DNA of 28,889 nt from the IMG/VR virus record IMGVR_UViG_3300017989_001665, positions 1 through 28,889 of that record. The stretch is one strand, 5' to 3'. Origin of the DNA: a virus. The notes below the pieces were generated by a model. It worked only from the letters and a program-made list of their open reading frames with translations. It searched no databases and was not told the DNA's origin. Shown piece by piece: positions 28,340-28,889 of this stretch (position 1 is its first letter; each line of letters starts with the position of its first letter). A program made the position numbers and the translations under genes.

Positions 28340-28889
28340 ATATAGAGGAGCTGCTGAACACTGGCAGTGTAAGACGGTCGTTACCTATGACCAGAGCAGC
28401 GGTTACCTTCAAGACTATGATTACGCAGTGGGATGTTTACATGACGGTCGGATTTTATGAGGACTGGCGTGTTGGTGAGGTGTTTGTATGCGTAGGTAAA
28501 GTAGGTCATACTTTAAGAGAGGCAATAAACTCATGGGCACGAGCTGTGAGTTTATTATTACAGGCAGGAGAGCCGCTGGAAATTGTAATACAGAAGTTTA
28601 GCGAAACAAATTTTGAGCCACAAGGATTCACTACGGATGAAGAGATTAATAATGCCAAGTCGATTATAGACTGGGTATCAAAAAAATTAAGGAGATATGC
28701 GGACCCACTGAAAAACGATTTGAGATTTAGTAAGATGGAGTACCTTATTCACAAAGGAGAAAGCCAGAGAGCAGGGCAGGGCGGTCCAGCAGGGGAAGGC
28801 AGGAATGAAAGCAGGTTCTCGGATGGAGAGCAGGGCAGGGCGGTCCAGCAGGGGAAGGCAGGAATGAAAGCAGGTTCTCGGATGGAGAG
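28318..28889 (+). CDS. Stand-alone TSCPD-domain protein, 3' partial
   Basis: The frame opens at ATG 28318, inside the HNH-like gene, and runs off the window (190 codons). Residues about 20-130 match the TSCPD domain found at the end of B12-dependent ribonucleotide reductases and as small separate proteins: LPMTRAAVTFKT, then YMTVGFYEDWRVGEVFV, then AVSLLLQAGEPLEIVIQKF, then NFEPQGFT and NNAKSIIDWVSKKL. It probably contributes to nucleotide metabolism; no reductase catalytic part is visible in this window. The C-terminal about 40 residues are Gly/Arg/Gln-rich and come from a 59-bp tandem repeat, read in a different frame in each copy. Confidence 0.75.
   Translation, partial: MDKEQPINIEELLNTGSVRRSLPMTRAAVTFKTMITQWDVYMTVGFYEDWRVGEVFVCVGKVGHTLREAINSWARAVSLLLQAGEPLEIVIQKFSETNFEPQGFTTDEEINNAKSIIDWVSKKLRRYADPLKNDLRFSKMEYLIHKGESQRAGQGGPAGEGRNESRFSDGEQGRAVQQGKAGMKAGSRME
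28767..28889 (+). repeat. 59-bp exact tandem repeat at the window end
   Basis: 28767-28825 and 28826-28884 are identical and a third copy begins with GAGAG at 28885-28889. The unit is G-rich (GCAGGGCAGGGCGG, AGCAGGGG) and unlike the surrounding sequence. 59 is not a multiple of three, so each copy shifts the reading frame of the TSCPD gene. It may be a true minisatellite or an assembly artefact at a contig end. Confidence 0.9.

Overview
The window reads as part of a tailed double-stranded DNA bacteriophage genome (Caudoviricetes-like). All credible genes lie on the + strand. They are packed tightly, with many ATGA/TAATG overlaps and strong AAGGAGG ribosome binding sites, and the set is typical of a phage: a tail-fibre-like protein, lysis-type membrane proteins, a primase-helicase, a Sak4-like ATPase, a DUF669-like ssDNA-binding protein, a RuvC-like resolvase, HNH proteins and many small orphans. 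The spanin-like proteins and an exported lytic transglycosylase suggest a Gram-negative host, but the host cannot be named. Both ends cut through genes, so this is a fragment. I see no integrase, reverse transcriptase, tRNA or CRISPR array.

Layout. 1-1703: 3' end of a fibre-like structural gene. 1714-3212: a Lys-rich small protein and a membrane cassette (holin-like protein, TM/coiled-coil protein, spanin-like protein). 3304-3333: a good sigma70-type promoter that probably starts the accessory operon. 3733-4093: a 361-nt non-coding segment that folds into two large bulged hairpins flanking two interleaved (pseudoknot) helix pairs, followed by an HNH endonuclease. 4529-11740: about twenty small, mostly unrecognised genes, several of them Cys-rich; one appears to be a fusion of domains also found separately nearby. 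11741-12452: a 712-nt non-coding region with an uninterrupted 31-bp hairpin, a 34-nt repeat in two copies, further hairpins and a palindromic operator-like site. 12453-16212: a RavA-like MoxR AAA+ ATPase, a vWA (ViaA-like) protein and a third coiled-coil protein. 16237-22297: a promoter, an XRE regulator, a Cas4/RecB-like Fe-S nuclease with DnaJ-type zinc knuckles, a Sak4-like ATPase, an SSB-like protein, a replication initiator/loader-like protein and a primase-helicase. 22311-28339: zinc-ribbon proteins, the RuvC-like resolvase, two peptidoglycan-hydrolase-like proteins and more small proteins, ending in a divergent HNH-like protein. 28318-end: a stand-alone TSCPD-domain protein (ribonucleotide-reductase related) whose 3' end runs into an exact 59-bp tandem repeat that also ends the window.

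The 16.3-24.1 kb genes form a coherent recombination and replication set: nuclease, annealing/recombination ATPase, ssDNA binding, loader, primase-helicase and junction resolvase. The RavA/ViaA-like pair with its third gene is a separate chaperone-like AAA+ module directly downstream of the large non-coding region. The strongest candidates for undescribed biology are the two structured non-coding regions, a family of three similar hairpins (two in the first region, one at 9.77 kb), and the AAA+/vWA/third-protein module.
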